This document shows, in pieces, positions 27,826 through 35,683 of a stretch of 64,000 nt of DNA (positions are counted from its first letter, which is position 1; each line of letters begins with the position of its first letter). The position numbers and the translations under genes were made by a program. Source of the stretch: Flavobacterium sp. (GTDB taxonomy: Bacteria > Bacteroidota > Bacteroidia > Flavobacteriales > Flavobacteriaceae); assembly GCF_013822155.1 (NCBI RefSeq), contig NZ_PNJW01000008.1:1-64000 (forward strand), read 5' to 3'. Under the pieces are notes generated by a model. It had not been told where the DNA came from. It searched no databases and saw nothing but the letters and a program-made list of their open reading frames with translations.

Positions 27826-28205
27826 TCAGTAAAAAAAATGAGCCAAGTACTTTTTTTGCCAAAACAGAGGAAGACAGTGAAATATTATTGTTACCTGCAA
27901 ATAAGGTGCAAGAATGGATTAAAAAATATCCTTCATTTAATGCAATGTACTTCAATTTATTTAACGAACGTTATTTCGATTTAATCAATACACTCAATCA
28001 TGTTTTGTTTGATCGGTTAGATTCAAGATTGTATTTGTATTTAAAAGATAAAATGGCTATTAATAATGCTGCAATAATTACTTCTTCTCACAAAGATATT
28101 GCCTACGAAATGGGAACTTCCCGCGAAGTAATTACTCGTGTTCTAAAGAAACTTGAGTCTGAATCAAAAGTGATTCAAACCTCAAAAGGGATACAATTAT
28201 TTTAG
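27822..28205 (+). pseudogene. Crp/Fnr family regulator, N-terminal half lost
   Basis: Only the end of the cNMP-binding domain (NEPSTFFAKTEEDSEILLLPA), the dimerisation helix and the winged-helix DNA-binding domain (TSSHKDIAYEMGTSREVITRVLKKLESE) remain. Normal relatives have ~100 more residues upstream. The 5' end is replaced by IS3 sequence in a different frame. A TTG at 27888 or an internal ATG could start a DNA-binding fragment of up to 105 residues, but the sensor domain is gone. The 3' half shows no stop or frameshift, so the loss may be recent or a fragment may still be used. Confidence 0.85.
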
Positions 28206-28207
28206 AT

Positions 28208-28229
28208 GTGACTTTAGTCACTTTTTTTT
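28208..28229 (+). terminator. Hairpin with T-run after the truncated Crp/Fnr gene
   Basis: GTGAC-TTTA-GTCAC followed by eight T lies 3 bases past the stop and fits a short rho-independent terminator. The same bases read TGTGA-N6-TCACT, the form of a CRP-type operator, so a regulatory role is also possible. Confidence 0.6.
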
Positions 28230-28281
28230 GCTTTAGATTTATTTATTTTTACAGTAGTAAGATATTTAAAATCAAAATCGT

Positions 28282-28497
28282 ATGAAAGCAAATGTTGGAA
28301 ACACAGACAAATTGATTAGAATCGTATTAGCAATCGTATTTGGTACATTGTTTTTTACAAATACAGTTACCGGAATTTTAGGGATGGCTCTTTTAATTTT
28401 TGGAATAATTCTTATTGCAACTAGTTTAATTAGTTTTTGTCCAATTTATCCATTATTAGGAATAAACACTTGTTCCGCTAAAAATAAAAAAATATGA
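28282..28497 (+). CDS. DUF2892 (YgaP-like) small membrane protein
   Basis: 71 residues with the DUF2892 pattern: an N-terminal KANVGNTDKLIRIV motif, two membrane helices (~12-30 and 33-55), and a final segment FCPIYPLLGINTC. The Cys pair in FCP...NTC is conserved in many relatives. The function is unknown; homologs often stand with rhodanese domains or next to Crp/Fnr regulators, as here. Its stop overlaps the ATG of the following T9SS protein (ATGA). Confidence 0.88.
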   Translation: MKANVGNTDKLIRIVLAIVFGTLFFTNTVTGILGMALLIFGIILIATSLISFCPIYPLLGINTCSAKNKKI

Positions 28498-29945
28498 AAT
28501 ACATAGTAAAAATATTGTTTTTCTTCTCTTTTATTTCGCAGGCTCAAGTTAATGTTGAATGGTCTAATTATCCCGGTGGTATTTCTGTTGCGGTTGATCA
28601 ATTACATCAAGTGTATTCGGCAAATTGGGACTATAATCCTGCTGGTGATATTACTTTAACCAAACGAAATTCGTCCGGTAGCATTTTGTGGAATTCAACA
28701 TTTGACAATGTCGATAATACAAGGCACGAAGTTGCAACATGGCTTGAAATAGATAGTCAAAATAACTGTTTAATTTCCGGTACTATTCGTTCAGGGTATT
28801 CTAATCCGGTTAATGCAGTAAGTCTTTTAATGAAGTATAGCCCAGAGGGTGAATTACTTTGGAGAGTTGTTTTTGAATCATCTTTTGAAGGTTCATCTAC
28901 AAGGAAAATACTGGTTGATTCTTCAGATAATATTTATGTTTTGGGATTGGGGATGGGACCGAATGGAATGGTAACAAGGGTTAAGAAATTTAATTCGAAT
29001 GGTGAAACAATATGGACCTATTATGATAGTAACGGAATTGGTGCACCCAACAATATCAAATTTACAACGGACAATGCTTTGGTAGTTTCAGGAAGAGGAA
29101 TAACTGGTATTATCAATGGTTATTTAAAACTTGGTTTAGAGGGTAATTTAATTTGGAGTAAAGCAGGGATAACAAGTTCAACAATTGGAGATATTGCCGG
29201 GGATTCTTTTGGGAATTCTTATATCATAAATGGGGAAAATGTTGTTTCAAACGCCGGAAGTATACTTGAGAAATTGGATGGAGATGGTGCTTCGATTTGG
29301 GCTCATACTAATTCCATGGCAGGAAGCAAGGTTGAAGTTGGTTATGATAATAATCCAATCATCAGTGGTTTTCCTAACACGGGAACCGGAGGAGCAGCTT
29401 TTATGAAATATAATTCAGATGGATCTGTACTTTGGCAAAATTTAAATGCTGATGGGCCGGAAATTCTGCTTCTTCATGGCCAATTGAAATTAGATACAGC
29501 AAACAATGCCTATCTTTCTGCAGGAAATTTGTTTAATATGGCAATTTGTAAAATCAATTCTGATGGAACAAATGGCTGGGTTGGTTTAGTTTCTGGAAGC
29601 AGTTCGGCTAGTTCATTTGTCATTGATACTGATAATTCAGTTTACGTTGTTGGAGGAACAACAGCTAAACTTGGACAAACCCCACTAAATATTAATTCGT
29701 TTACTATGTCAGATTTTTTAATTTTTCCAAATCCCTTTGAATCAAAATTCACTATCTTATCGAATAATATTGGTGACTCAAAAAAAGTGTTTATTTATGA
29801 TTTTACCGGTAAATTAATTTACAAAGAGAATTTTTCAGGATTAAATACCGATATATTTTTATCCGCTATTTCTAATGGAGTTTATTTTATAAATATTGTA
29901 GATAGAAACGGAAAAGTTTTTCGTCAAAAGTTGATTAAAAATTAA
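28494..29945 (+). CDS. Secreted beta-propeller-like protein with T9SS type A sorting domain
   Basis: 483 residues. The signal peptide is MKYIVKILFFFSFISQAQ. Residues ~20-400 contain repeated blade-like motifs (LLWRVVFESS, DSSDNIYVLG, KFNSNGETIWTYYDS, NLIWSKAG, YNSDGSVLWQNL), similar to SBBP-type propellers. The C-terminal ~80 residues are a type A sorting domain (IFPNPFESKF, VFIYDFTGKLIY, ISNGVYFINI, KLIKN). Export by T9SS to the surface or medium is expected; its role is unknown. It starts within the DUF2892 stop codon and ends before a bidirectional terminator. Confidence 0.88.
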   Translation: MKYIVKILFFFSFISQAQVNVEWSNYPGGISVAVDQLHQVYSANWDYNPAGDITLTKRNSSGSILWNSTFDNVDNTRHEVATWLEIDSQNNCLISGTIRSGYSNPVNAVSLLMKYSPEGELLWRVVFESSFEGSSTRKILVDSSDNIYVLGLGMGPNGMVTRVKKFNSNGETIWTYYDSNGIGAPNNIKFTTDNALVVSGRGITGIINGYLKLGLEGNLIWSKAGITSSTIGDIAGDSFGNSYIINGENVVSNAGSILEKLDGDGASIWAHTNSMAGSKVEVGYDNNPIISGFPNTGTGGAAFMKYNSDGSVLWQNLNADGPEILLLHGQLKLDTANNAYLSAGNLFNMAICKINSDGTNGWVGLVSGSSSASSFVIDTDNSVYVVGGTTAKLGQTPLNINSFTMSDFLIFPNPFESKFTILSNNIGDSKKVFIYDFTGKLIYKENFSGLNTDIFLSAISNGVYFINIVDRNGKVFRQKLIKN

Positions 29946-29961
29946 TTACTATTCAAATTAA

Positions 29962-29999
29962 ATAAAAAAAAAGCTGCATTTTTTTCTGCAGCTTTTTTT
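29962..29999. terminator. Bidirectional terminator between convergent genes
   Basis: AAAAAAAGCTGCA / TGCAGCTTTTTTT form a strong stem with an 8-9 base T-rich loop. A-runs and T-runs on both sides let it serve the T9SS gene (plus) and the Asn/Asp-rich lipoprotein gene (minus). Confidence 0.88.
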
Positions 30000-30036
30000 A
30001 CGCATAGTAGGACAAGTGGCATTATTTTAACTAACT

Positions 30037-30846
30037 TTAATCATCTAATAAATCTGTAAATTCTTTAATTTTATTTTTAATAAAGTGTGCCAAATTTTGA
30101 TTTCCATCCGGATCATTTGGGCTAATTTCAATAATACCATCTCCATTTCCATCAACTGCTACAGATAAATCAACACTAGCTAAAATAGCATCTAAATTAA
30201 AATCGAAAACGATAGTAGCGGTATTATCAGCAATTACTAAACTTTGACCCAAATCTTGGTAGTCAATCTCAAATTTTTCTTCAGCATTATGCCAAAAAAG
30301 GAAAGGGACTCCATCTATTGTTCCTTGAATTTGAATGGATTTATTAAACATAGTACTTAACGTATCACGGTTTCGATTCATTTTAAATTCTACTTCTTCA
30401 TAAGAGCCGTTTGGTAAGTTTAAAGAGGTAATAGTGGTTTGACCACTTAATAAATCAATTTCGAAAGGACCTCTTAACTCAATTTCTTCTTCGTCACCGT
30501 AATAACCGTCATGGTTGCTGTCGTGGTCATCACTATGATTGTCATCATTACCATTGTCATCATTACCATTGTCATCATTACCATTATCATCATTACCATC
30601 ATTACTACCGTAATAATTATCATCTAATTTAAATTCAATTTCCTTTAAATTAATTTTGAATTCTGAAATTGTAACGGTACTATTACGTCTAGCACCATTG
30701 GAACCACCTCCGGAATAGGTCGCTTTGGCAACAATTTTTAAATTATTAATTTTAGAATCTGTACTAGAAGCACTATCATCTTTGCTGCACGAGATTGTCA
30801 ATACTAAAAGTATTAGTAGACTAAGTAACATTTTTTGGGTTTTCAT
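30037..30846 (-). CDS. Lipoprotein with Asn/Asp-rich repeat (DUF4382-like)
   Basis: 269 residues with a lipoprotein signal (LLVLTISC). The flanks of the protein resemble a DUF4382-type domain (NSTVTISEFKINLKEIEFKL before, FEIDLLSGQTTITSLNLPNGSYEEVEFKM after). The domain is interrupted at ~80-118 by an insert of NDDNG repeats and a His/Asp-rich stretch (HSDDHDSNHDGYYGDEEE). Asp/His-rich inserts could bind divalent metal, but that is inference. The repeat is encoded by perfect or near-perfect 15-bp units, so its length may vary between strains. The gene is monocistronic and ends at the shared terminator. Confidence 0.82.
   Translation of the reverse strand: MKTQKMLLSLLILLVLTISCSKDDSASSTDSKINNLKIVAKATYSGGGSNGARRNSTVTISEFKINLKEIEFKLDDNYYGSNDGNDDNGNDDNGNDDNGNDDNHSDDHDSNHDGYYGDEEEIELRGPFEIDLLSGQTTITSLNLPNGSYEEVEFKMNRNRDTLSTMFNKSIQIQGTIDGVPFLFWHNAEEKFEIDYQDLGQSLVIADNTATIVFDFNLDAILASVDLSVAVDGNGDGIIEISPNDPDGNQNLAHFIKNKIKEFTDLLDD
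30541..30600 (-). repeat. Four tandem 15-bp coding repeats
   Basis: On the plus strand the unit is GTCATCATTACCATT. Three copies are identical and the fourth has two changes. On the coding strand the unit encodes NDDNG. Each unit is five codons, so copy-number change keeps the frame. Confidence 0.92.
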
Positions 30847-30933
30847 GTTTATTACGTTTTTAAATTATAGTACTAAAACAGTTTATGTTGAAGAAACCCT
30901 ACCATAAAATTTAAAAATTTGCTAAAATCATTT

Positions 30934-30964
30934 TTTGATGCTTATTTGGATTGTGTTATCTTTG
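30934..30964 (+). promoter_or_regulatory. Promoter of ffh (TTTG ... TATCTTTG)
   Basis: TTTG at 30934-30937 and TATCTTTG at 30957-30964 are separated by 19 bases, matching the Bacteroidetes -33/-7 pattern. The ATG follows 26 bases after the -7 box. Confidence 0.75.
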
Positions 30965-30990
30965 CACTTCATCATTAGAAAATCCATTTT

Positions 30991-32328
30991 ATGTTCAGTA
31001 ATTTAAGCGATAAACTCGACAAAGCTTTCCATATATTAAAAGGTCACGGTAAAATTACCGAAGTAAACGTTGCAGAAACCTTAAAGGAAGTGCGTCGTGC
31101 CTTACTTGATGCCGACGTGAATTTTAAAATCGCTAAAGATTTTACGACAGCTGTCAAAGAAAAAGCCATTGGTCAAAACGTTTTAACGTCTTTGCAACCG
31201 GGCCAGTTGATGGTGAAGTTAGTAAAAGATGAACTAACGGAATTAATGGGTGGCTCTGAAGTTGGAATCAACCTTTCCGGAAACCCATCAGTTATTTTGA
31301 TGTCGGGATTACAAGGTTCGGGTAAAACGACATTCTCTGGAAAGTTGGCCAACTTTTTAAAAACTAAAAAAGGCAAAAAACCACTTTTAGTAGCTTGTGA
31401 TATTTACCGTCCGGCAGCAATTAATCAGTTGCATGTTGTAGGTGATCAAATTGGGGTAGAAGTTTATTCTGAACCTGAAAATAAAAATGCGGTTGATATT
31501 GCTCAAAATGCAATTAAGTATGCCAAATCAAACGGATTTAATGTTGTAATTGTCGATACGGCCGGTCGCTTGGCTATTGATGAACAAATGATGAATGAAA
31601 TTGCAAATGTTCATCAAGCAATTCAACCTCAAGAAACATTATTTGTAGTCGATGCGATGACGGGTCAAGATGCAGTCAATACCGCAAAAGCGTTTAATGA
31701 CAGGCTGAATTTTGATGGTGTTATATTAACTAAATTAGATGGGGATACCCGTGGTGGAGCTGCAATTTCAATTAAATCAGTTGTAGACAAACCAATTAAA
31801 TTTATTGGAACGGGAGAAAAAATGGAAGCGATTGACGTTTTCTATCCTTCTCGTATGGCCGACAGAATTTTGGGAATGGGCGATGTAATTTCATTAGTTG
31901 AACGTGCTCAAGAACAATATGACGAAGAAGAAGCCCGAAAATTACAAAAGAAAATCGCCAAAAATGAATTTGGTTTTGATGATTTCTTAGCTCAAATTCA
32001 ACAAATTAAGAAAATGGGAAACATGAAAGATTTGGTTGGTATGATTCCCGGAGCCGGTAAAGCGTTGAAAGATGTAGAGATTGAAGATGATGCCTTCAAA
32101 CACATAGAAGCAATTATCCATTCAATGACTCCTTTAGAAAGAACGAAACCGGTAGTGATTGACGGTAAAAGAAAAATTAGAATAGCAAAAGGTTCAGGAA
32201 CTAAAGTTGAGCAAGTAAACCAACTCATGAAACAATTTGATCAAATGAGTAAAATGATGAAAATGATGCAAGGCGGAGGCGGTAAAAATCTCGCCAGAAT
32301 GATGGGCGGAATGAAAGGAATGAAATAA
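30991..32328 (+). CDS. ffh: Signal recognition particle protein Ffh (SRP54)
   Basis: 445 residues, the usual length. This GTPase binds 4.5S RNA and signal peptides on nascent membrane proteins and delivers them to FtsY. The N domain is at ~1-90. The G domain has the P-loop GLQGSGKTT, DTAGR and TKLDGDTRGG. The Met-rich M domain ends in clusters of Met and Gly (KMMKMMQGGGG, MMGGMKGMK). The ATG follows a clear promoter and the gene is closed by its own terminator. Confidence 0.98.
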   Translation: MFSNLSDKLDKAFHILKGHGKITEVNVAETLKEVRRALLDADVNFKIAKDFTTAVKEKAIGQNVLTSLQPGQLMVKLVKDELTELMGGSEVGINLSGNPSVILMSGLQGSGKTTFSGKLANFLKTKKGKKPLLVACDIYRPAAINQLHVVGDQIGVEVYSEPENKNAVDIAQNAIKYAKSNGFNVVIVDTAGRLAIDEQMMNEIANVHQAIQPQETLFVVDAMTGQDAVNTAKAFNDRLNFDGVILTKLDGDTRGGAAISIKSVVDKPIKFIGTGEKMEAIDVFYPSRMADRILGMGDVISLVERAQEQYDEEEARKLQKKIAKNEFGFDDFLAQIQQIKKMGNMKDLVGMIPGAGKALKDVEIEDDAFKHIEAIIHSMTPLERTKPVVIDGKRKIRIAKGSGTKVEQVNQLMKQFDQMSKMMKMMQGGGGKNLARMMGGMKGMK

Positions 32329-32332
32329 TACT

Positions 32333-32367
32333 AATGAGACGCGATTTTTCGCGTCTTATTTTTTTTA
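32333..32367 (+). terminator. Rho-independent terminator of ffh
   Basis: TGAGACGCGA / TCGCGTCTTA form a 10-12 bp stem around a TTTT loop, followed by a T-run, beginning a few bases past the ffh stop. Confidence 0.92.
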
Positions 32368-32428
32368 TAAAAACACAACTAACTTTTTATAATGCAAAAG
32401 TAAATGCATAACTACTAAACTATATAAA

Positions 32429-33316
32429 ATGGAACTACTGGATGGAAAAAAAATAGCAGAAGACATAAAAAATGAAATTGCTGCGGAAGTTCTAAAAATG
32501 AAAGCTAATGGTGAAAAAGTACCTCACTTAGCAGCCATAATTGTTGGTAATGACGGAGCAAGTCTAACATATGTTGGAAGCAAAGTAAAATCGTGTGAGC
32601 GGGTTGGATTTGAAAGTACTTTGATTAAAATGCCTAGTACCACTTCTGAAACGGAGCTGCTTAAAAAAATTAAAGAACTTAACGAGGACAATAATATTGA
32701 CGGTTTTATTGTGCAATTGCCTTTGCCAAAACAAATAGATACGCAGCATGTAATTATGTCTATCGATCCTAGTAAAGATGTAGACGGTTTTCATCCGGAG
32801 AATTTCGGAAAAATGGCGTTGGATATGAGTACATTTATTCCGGCGACTCCTTTTGGAATACTGGAATTATTAGAACGTTACGGAGTTGAAACACAAGGAA
32901 AACATACTGTAGTGATTGGTAGAAGTCATATTGTCGGAAGGCCAATGAGTATTTTGATGGGAAGAAAAGGTTTTCCGGGAAATTCAACAGTTACATTGAC
33001 ACATAGTTACACTAAAAATATTGCTCAAATAACCACTCAAGCTGACATTATTATCACCGCTTTGGGTGTGCCAAATTATTTAAAAGCAGAAATGATTAAA
33101 GATGATGCCGTTGTAATCGATGTGGGAATCACCAGAGTTTTGGATGAAACCAATGAAAAAGGATACAGAATTACCGGTGATGTAGATTTTGAACACGTTA
33201 GTAAAAAGGCTTCCTATATTACGCCGGTTCCTGGTGGAGTTGGTCCTATGACCATTGCAATGTTATTAAAAAACACTTTATTAGCTAGAGAACAAAAACG
33301 GATGAAAAGCAAATAA
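32429..33316 (+). CDS. folD: Bifunctional methylenetetrahydrofolate dehydrogenase / cyclohydrolase FolD
   Basis: 295 residues. It interconverts 5,10-methylene-THF and 10-formyl-THF in one-carbon metabolism. Seen: the catalytic Tyr and Lys in YVGSKVKSCE, the substrate loop GFIVQLPLPKQ, the Asp of DVDGFHPENFG, the NADP-binding stretch VVIGRSHIVGRPM, and the closing PVPGGVGPMTIAML. It is a single gene between two terminators. Confidence 0.98.
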   Translation: MELLDGKKIAEDIKNEIAAEVLKMKANGEKVPHLAAIIVGNDGASLTYVGSKVKSCERVGFESTLIKMPSTTSETELLKKIKELNEDNNIDGFIVQLPLPKQIDTQHVIMSIDPSKDVDGFHPENFGKMALDMSTFIPATPFGILELLERYGVETQGKHTVVIGRSHIVGRPMSILMGRKGFPGNSTVTLTHSYTKNIAQITTQADIIITALGVPNYLKAEMIKDDAVVIDVGITRVLDETNEKGYRITGDVDFEHVSKKASYITPVPGGVGPMTIAMLLKNTLLAREQKRMKSK

Positions 33317-33321
33317 AAACA

Positions 33322-33348
33322 AAAACCCAAGTGTTGAGCTTGGGTTTT
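33322..33348. terminator. Terminator between folD and the convergent lipoprotein gene
   Basis: AAAACCCAAG / CTTGGGTTTT form a 10-bp stem with a 7-base loop. A-rich and T-rich flanks allow use from both strands. Confidence 0.88.
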
Positions 33349-33369
33349 ATTTTATACTATTTTTGATAG

Positions 33370-33954
33370 TTAACTACCATTTGAAACACCTCTTCTTAAA
33401 TTCATAGTAACTTGAATATTTCCTACTTGATCAATATTTTTAAAGTTACCGGTATATTGAATGGTGTAATTATTTCCTCCGTTTGAAATGATTTTTAAAG
33501 TACCGGTTGGAGCATTTCCACTAACGGACGACTGAGAAATAATATTTGTTTTTGCAATTAAAGAAGTCCAACCTAAACATGCTCTGTTTTGACTGGCTAA
33601 TATGTTTTCTAAATCAATTGGGTTGTCATCATCTTGGTCGGTTGAAATTTGATATTCACCATCTAATGATAATGAGTCTGATATAAATAGGTCAAATGTA
33701 ACTGTTGCTACATCGGTCAACCCTTTAATGCCACTGATAATTAAAGTGTTTCGATAATACAAACTGCCATTTACTTCTATCGGTTCCGGAGAAACAACAT
33801 TGACAATTCCTTGTGTTGTAGCTAATTCATAGGTTTCACCATCTACGACAAAAGAAGTTGAGTTTGTATTTTGAGGAGTGTCACTTTCGCTATCACTACA
33901 ACTGTTGAAAAGGAAAGCAGAAGTACAAACCAATAAAAATACTAGTTTTTTCAT
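33370..33954 (-). CDS. Putative lipoprotein of unknown function
   Basis: 194 residues with a lipoprotein signal (AFLFNSCSD); a short Asp/Ser/Thr-rich linker follows the Cys. The remainder is one beta-rich domain (FVVDGETYEL, YRNTLIISGIKG, SLDGEYQISTDQDDD, GNAPTGTLKIISNGGNNYTIQYTG). The pattern of a stored-value strand, a DG-EY turn and a long final strand is common in small Bacteroidetes lipoproteins of unknown role. It has its own promoter (TATTTTTG at 33976-33983). Confidence 0.78.
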   Translation of the reverse strand: MKKLVFLLVCTSAFLFNSCSDSESDTPQNTNSTSFVVDGETYELATTQGIVNVVSPEPIEVNGSLYYRNTLIISGIKGLTDVATVTFDLFISDSLSLDGEYQISTDQDDDNPIDLENILASQNRACLGWTSLIAKTNIISQSSVSGNAPTGTLKIISNGGNNYTIQYTGNFKNIDQVGNIQVTMNLRRGVSNGS

Positions 33955-33975
33955 ATTTTAAATTTAATGTTTTCA

Positions 33976-33983
33976 CAAAAATA
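33976..33983 (-). promoter_or_regulatory. -7 box TATTTTTG of the lipoprotein gene
   Basis: The minus strand reads TATTTTTG, 21 bases before the ATG at 33954. Confidence 0.55.
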
Positions 33984-34013
33984 GAAAATATCTTTAATAA
34001 CCAAAATGTACGA

Positions 34014-34790
34014 TTAAAATTTACGTTTCGGTTGAATTTTTTGGATTTCTACTTTTGGTAAACTCGCTTCTTCTGTTTTGCTGGAAGGTTCAATCAACTG
34101 ATTTAATTCGTTTATTTCGGATGCTGTCAAATCTCGATATCTTCCCAAAGGTATATCAAGTATAATATTGATAATTCGAATACGTTTTAAAGCGGTTACT
34201 TCATAACCTAAATACTCACACATTCTACGAATTTGTCGGTTTAAACCTTGTGTTAATACAATTTTAAAAACGTTTGAGTTGATTTGTTCGACTTTACATT
34301 TTCGTGTAATGGTATCTAAAATTGGCAGTCCGTTGCTCATTTTTTGAATAAACCGCTCAGTGATAGTCTTATCAACGGTGACAATATATTCTTTTTCGTG
34401 ATTATTCCTGGCTCGAAGAATTTTATTGACAATATCACCATCATTTGTCATAAATATCAAACCCTCACTGGCTTTGTCCAATCGGCCAATCGGAAAAATT
34501 CGTTCCGGATAATTAATATAATCCACAATATTATTCCGAACGCTTTGATTGGTTGTACATTCAATTCCGGCAGGTTTATTAAAGGCTAAATAAATAGGTT
34601 TTTCTCTGTTTTCTCGTATAAGTTTACCATCTACCCGAATTTCATCGGTATCAAAAACTTTAGTTCCCATTTCCGGAACTTTCCCGTTGATAGTTACACG
34701 ACCTTCTCCAATTAATTTGTCGGCTTCTCTACGGGAACAAAATCCTGATTCAGATAAAAATTTGTTGATGCGTTTTCCGGTTTCTTCCAT
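34014..34790 (-). CDS. 23S rRNA pseudouridine synthase, RluF/RluB type
   Basis: 258 residues. An N-terminal S4 RNA-binding domain (~6-55: INKFLSESGFCSRREADKLI, GRVTINGK) precedes the RsuA-family catalytic domain. The catalytic Asp is in GRLDKASEGL, followed by FMTNDGD and the late motif GLNRQIRRMCEYLG. The family isomerises uridine in 23S rRNA, and the sequence looks closest to RluF. A low-complexity tail (~235-258) ends in a basic KPKRKF-type stretch. The -7 promoter box ends only 4 bases before the ATG, so the transcript may be leaderless. Confidence 0.93.
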   Translation of the reverse strand: MEETGKRINKFLSESGFCSRREADKLIGEGRVTINGKVPEMGTKVFDTDEIRVDGKLIRENREKPIYLAFNKPAGIECTTNQSVRNNIVDYINYPERIFPIGRLDKASEGLIFMTNDGDIVNKILRARNNHEKEYIVTVDKTITERFIQKMSNGLPILDTITRKCKVEQINSNVFKIVLTQGLNRQIRRMCEYLGYEVTALKRIRIINIILDIPLGRYRDLTASEINELNQLIEPSSKTEEASLPKVEIQKIQPKRKF

Positions 34791-34794
34791 AGGG

Positions 34795-34802
34795 CAAAGA
34801 TA
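34795..34802 (-). promoter_or_regulatory. -7 box TATCTTTG immediately before the RluF-type gene
   Basis: The minus strand reads TATCTTTG then CCCT then ATG. With the box centred at -7, the transcript would begin at or within 1-3 bases of the AUG. Confidence 0.6.
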
Positions 34803-34804
34803 CT

Positions 34805-35653
34805 CTAAAGCTTTTGAAATAGAAATGAATAAATTGATTCATACAATTTTTCATCATGCATACTGTGTCCTAATCCATTTGTTTCAATAAAAGTAGCTTT
34901 TTCCCAACCTTCCGCAATTTTTTTGCTTTCTGAAAATAGCACAACATCATCCTCACGATCATGCGAAATAATTCCGTTCAAGGATAGGGTGGAGGCTAAT
35001 TTTTTTCCCAGAAATTCTTTCGTCTTAATATTAAATCGTTTTAAGAAATAGGCATCCAGAAGTTGGATTACTTTAGTATTTAGTCCAAGTAATTTGGCAT
35101 AATTCTCCAATAATACTTCTAAATCGGAAGGTGCTCCCATCAAAACCATTTTTTCTAGTGAAAGTGTAGTATAATGATGTTGAAAATATAAACAAGCCGA
35201 ACCACCAATGGAGTGACCAATAATGATTTGAGGTTTATGTTTTAAAACTACTTCATGAATAAAATCAGCATATTTTGGTACACTGAATTCTACACCACTG
35301 GCTAATCCATGTGCGGGTCCATCCAAAGCAATAATGGTGCTTCCTGATTTTTGAAGAAATGGAAAAATTGGTTCCCAACGAGCGGCATTACTTTCCCAAC
35401 CGTGGACTAAAAGAATTTTTGTTTCATTTCCTTTCCAAAGATATACCGGAAATTGATAATTTTCCAATTGTACTATTTCTCGTTCTGCTTGTTGTAAAAT
35501 GGCAGGAAGTGAATTGGCATTTAATTTTCCAACTCGAGGCTCACTAAAAAACTTATAGGCTAATTTAGTGGCACTTTTCGGAAAGGTATGGCTCAACAGA
35601 TTGATGTAGGCACCAATTGATTTTGTAACAATATTTTTGAGCGTTTTATTCAT
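34805..35653 (-). CDS. Alpha/beta hydrolase
   Basis: 282 residues. The oxyanion-hole region is LVHGWESNAARW. The nucleophile Ser sits in IIGHSIGGSA, a likely acid is in the DREDDVV segment, and the His is in GLGHSMHDE near the C-terminus. There is no signal peptide, so it is cytoplasmic. The substrate is unknown; it is probably an esterase or thioesterase-like enzyme. Its ATG directly follows the T-run of the terminator of the upstream gene, so its expression depends on read-through or on a promoter within the upstream gene. Confidence 0.88.
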   Translation of the reverse strand: MNKTLKNIVTKSIGAYINLLSHTFPKSATKLAYKFFSEPRVGKLNANSLPAILQQAEREIVQLENYQFPVYLWKGNETKILLVHGWESNAARWEPIFPFLQKSGSTIIALDGPAHGLASGVEFSVPKYADFIHEVVLKHKPQIIIGHSIGGSACLYFQHHYTTLSLEKMVLMGAPSDLEVLLENYAKLLGLNTKVIQLLDAYFLKRFNIKTKEFLGKKLASTLSLNGIISHDREDDVVLFSESKKIAEGWEKATFIETNGLGHSMHDEKLYESIYSFLFQKL

Positions 35654-35677
35654 AAAAAAACCCCGAATCCGGGGTTT
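35654..35677 (-). terminator. Terminator of the coiled-coil protein gene, abutting the next ATG
   Basis: The minus strand has AAACCCCG / CGGGGTTT with a 4-base loop and a T-run that ends exactly at the alpha/beta hydrolase start codon. It lies a few bases after the stop at 35684. Confidence 0.85.
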
Positions 35678-35683
35678 GTATTT

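Noticed and set aside
27888..28205. Short helix-turn-helix gene as a genuine stand-alone regulator
   Set aside because: Upstream in-frame codons continue the cNMP-binding domain until the IS junction, so it is the rest of a truncated Crp/Fnr gene rather than a natural small protein.
30541..30600. Short direct repeats as a possible CRISPR or operator array
   Set aside because: They are contiguous 15-bp units with no spacers and lie inside a coding frame (NDDNG).
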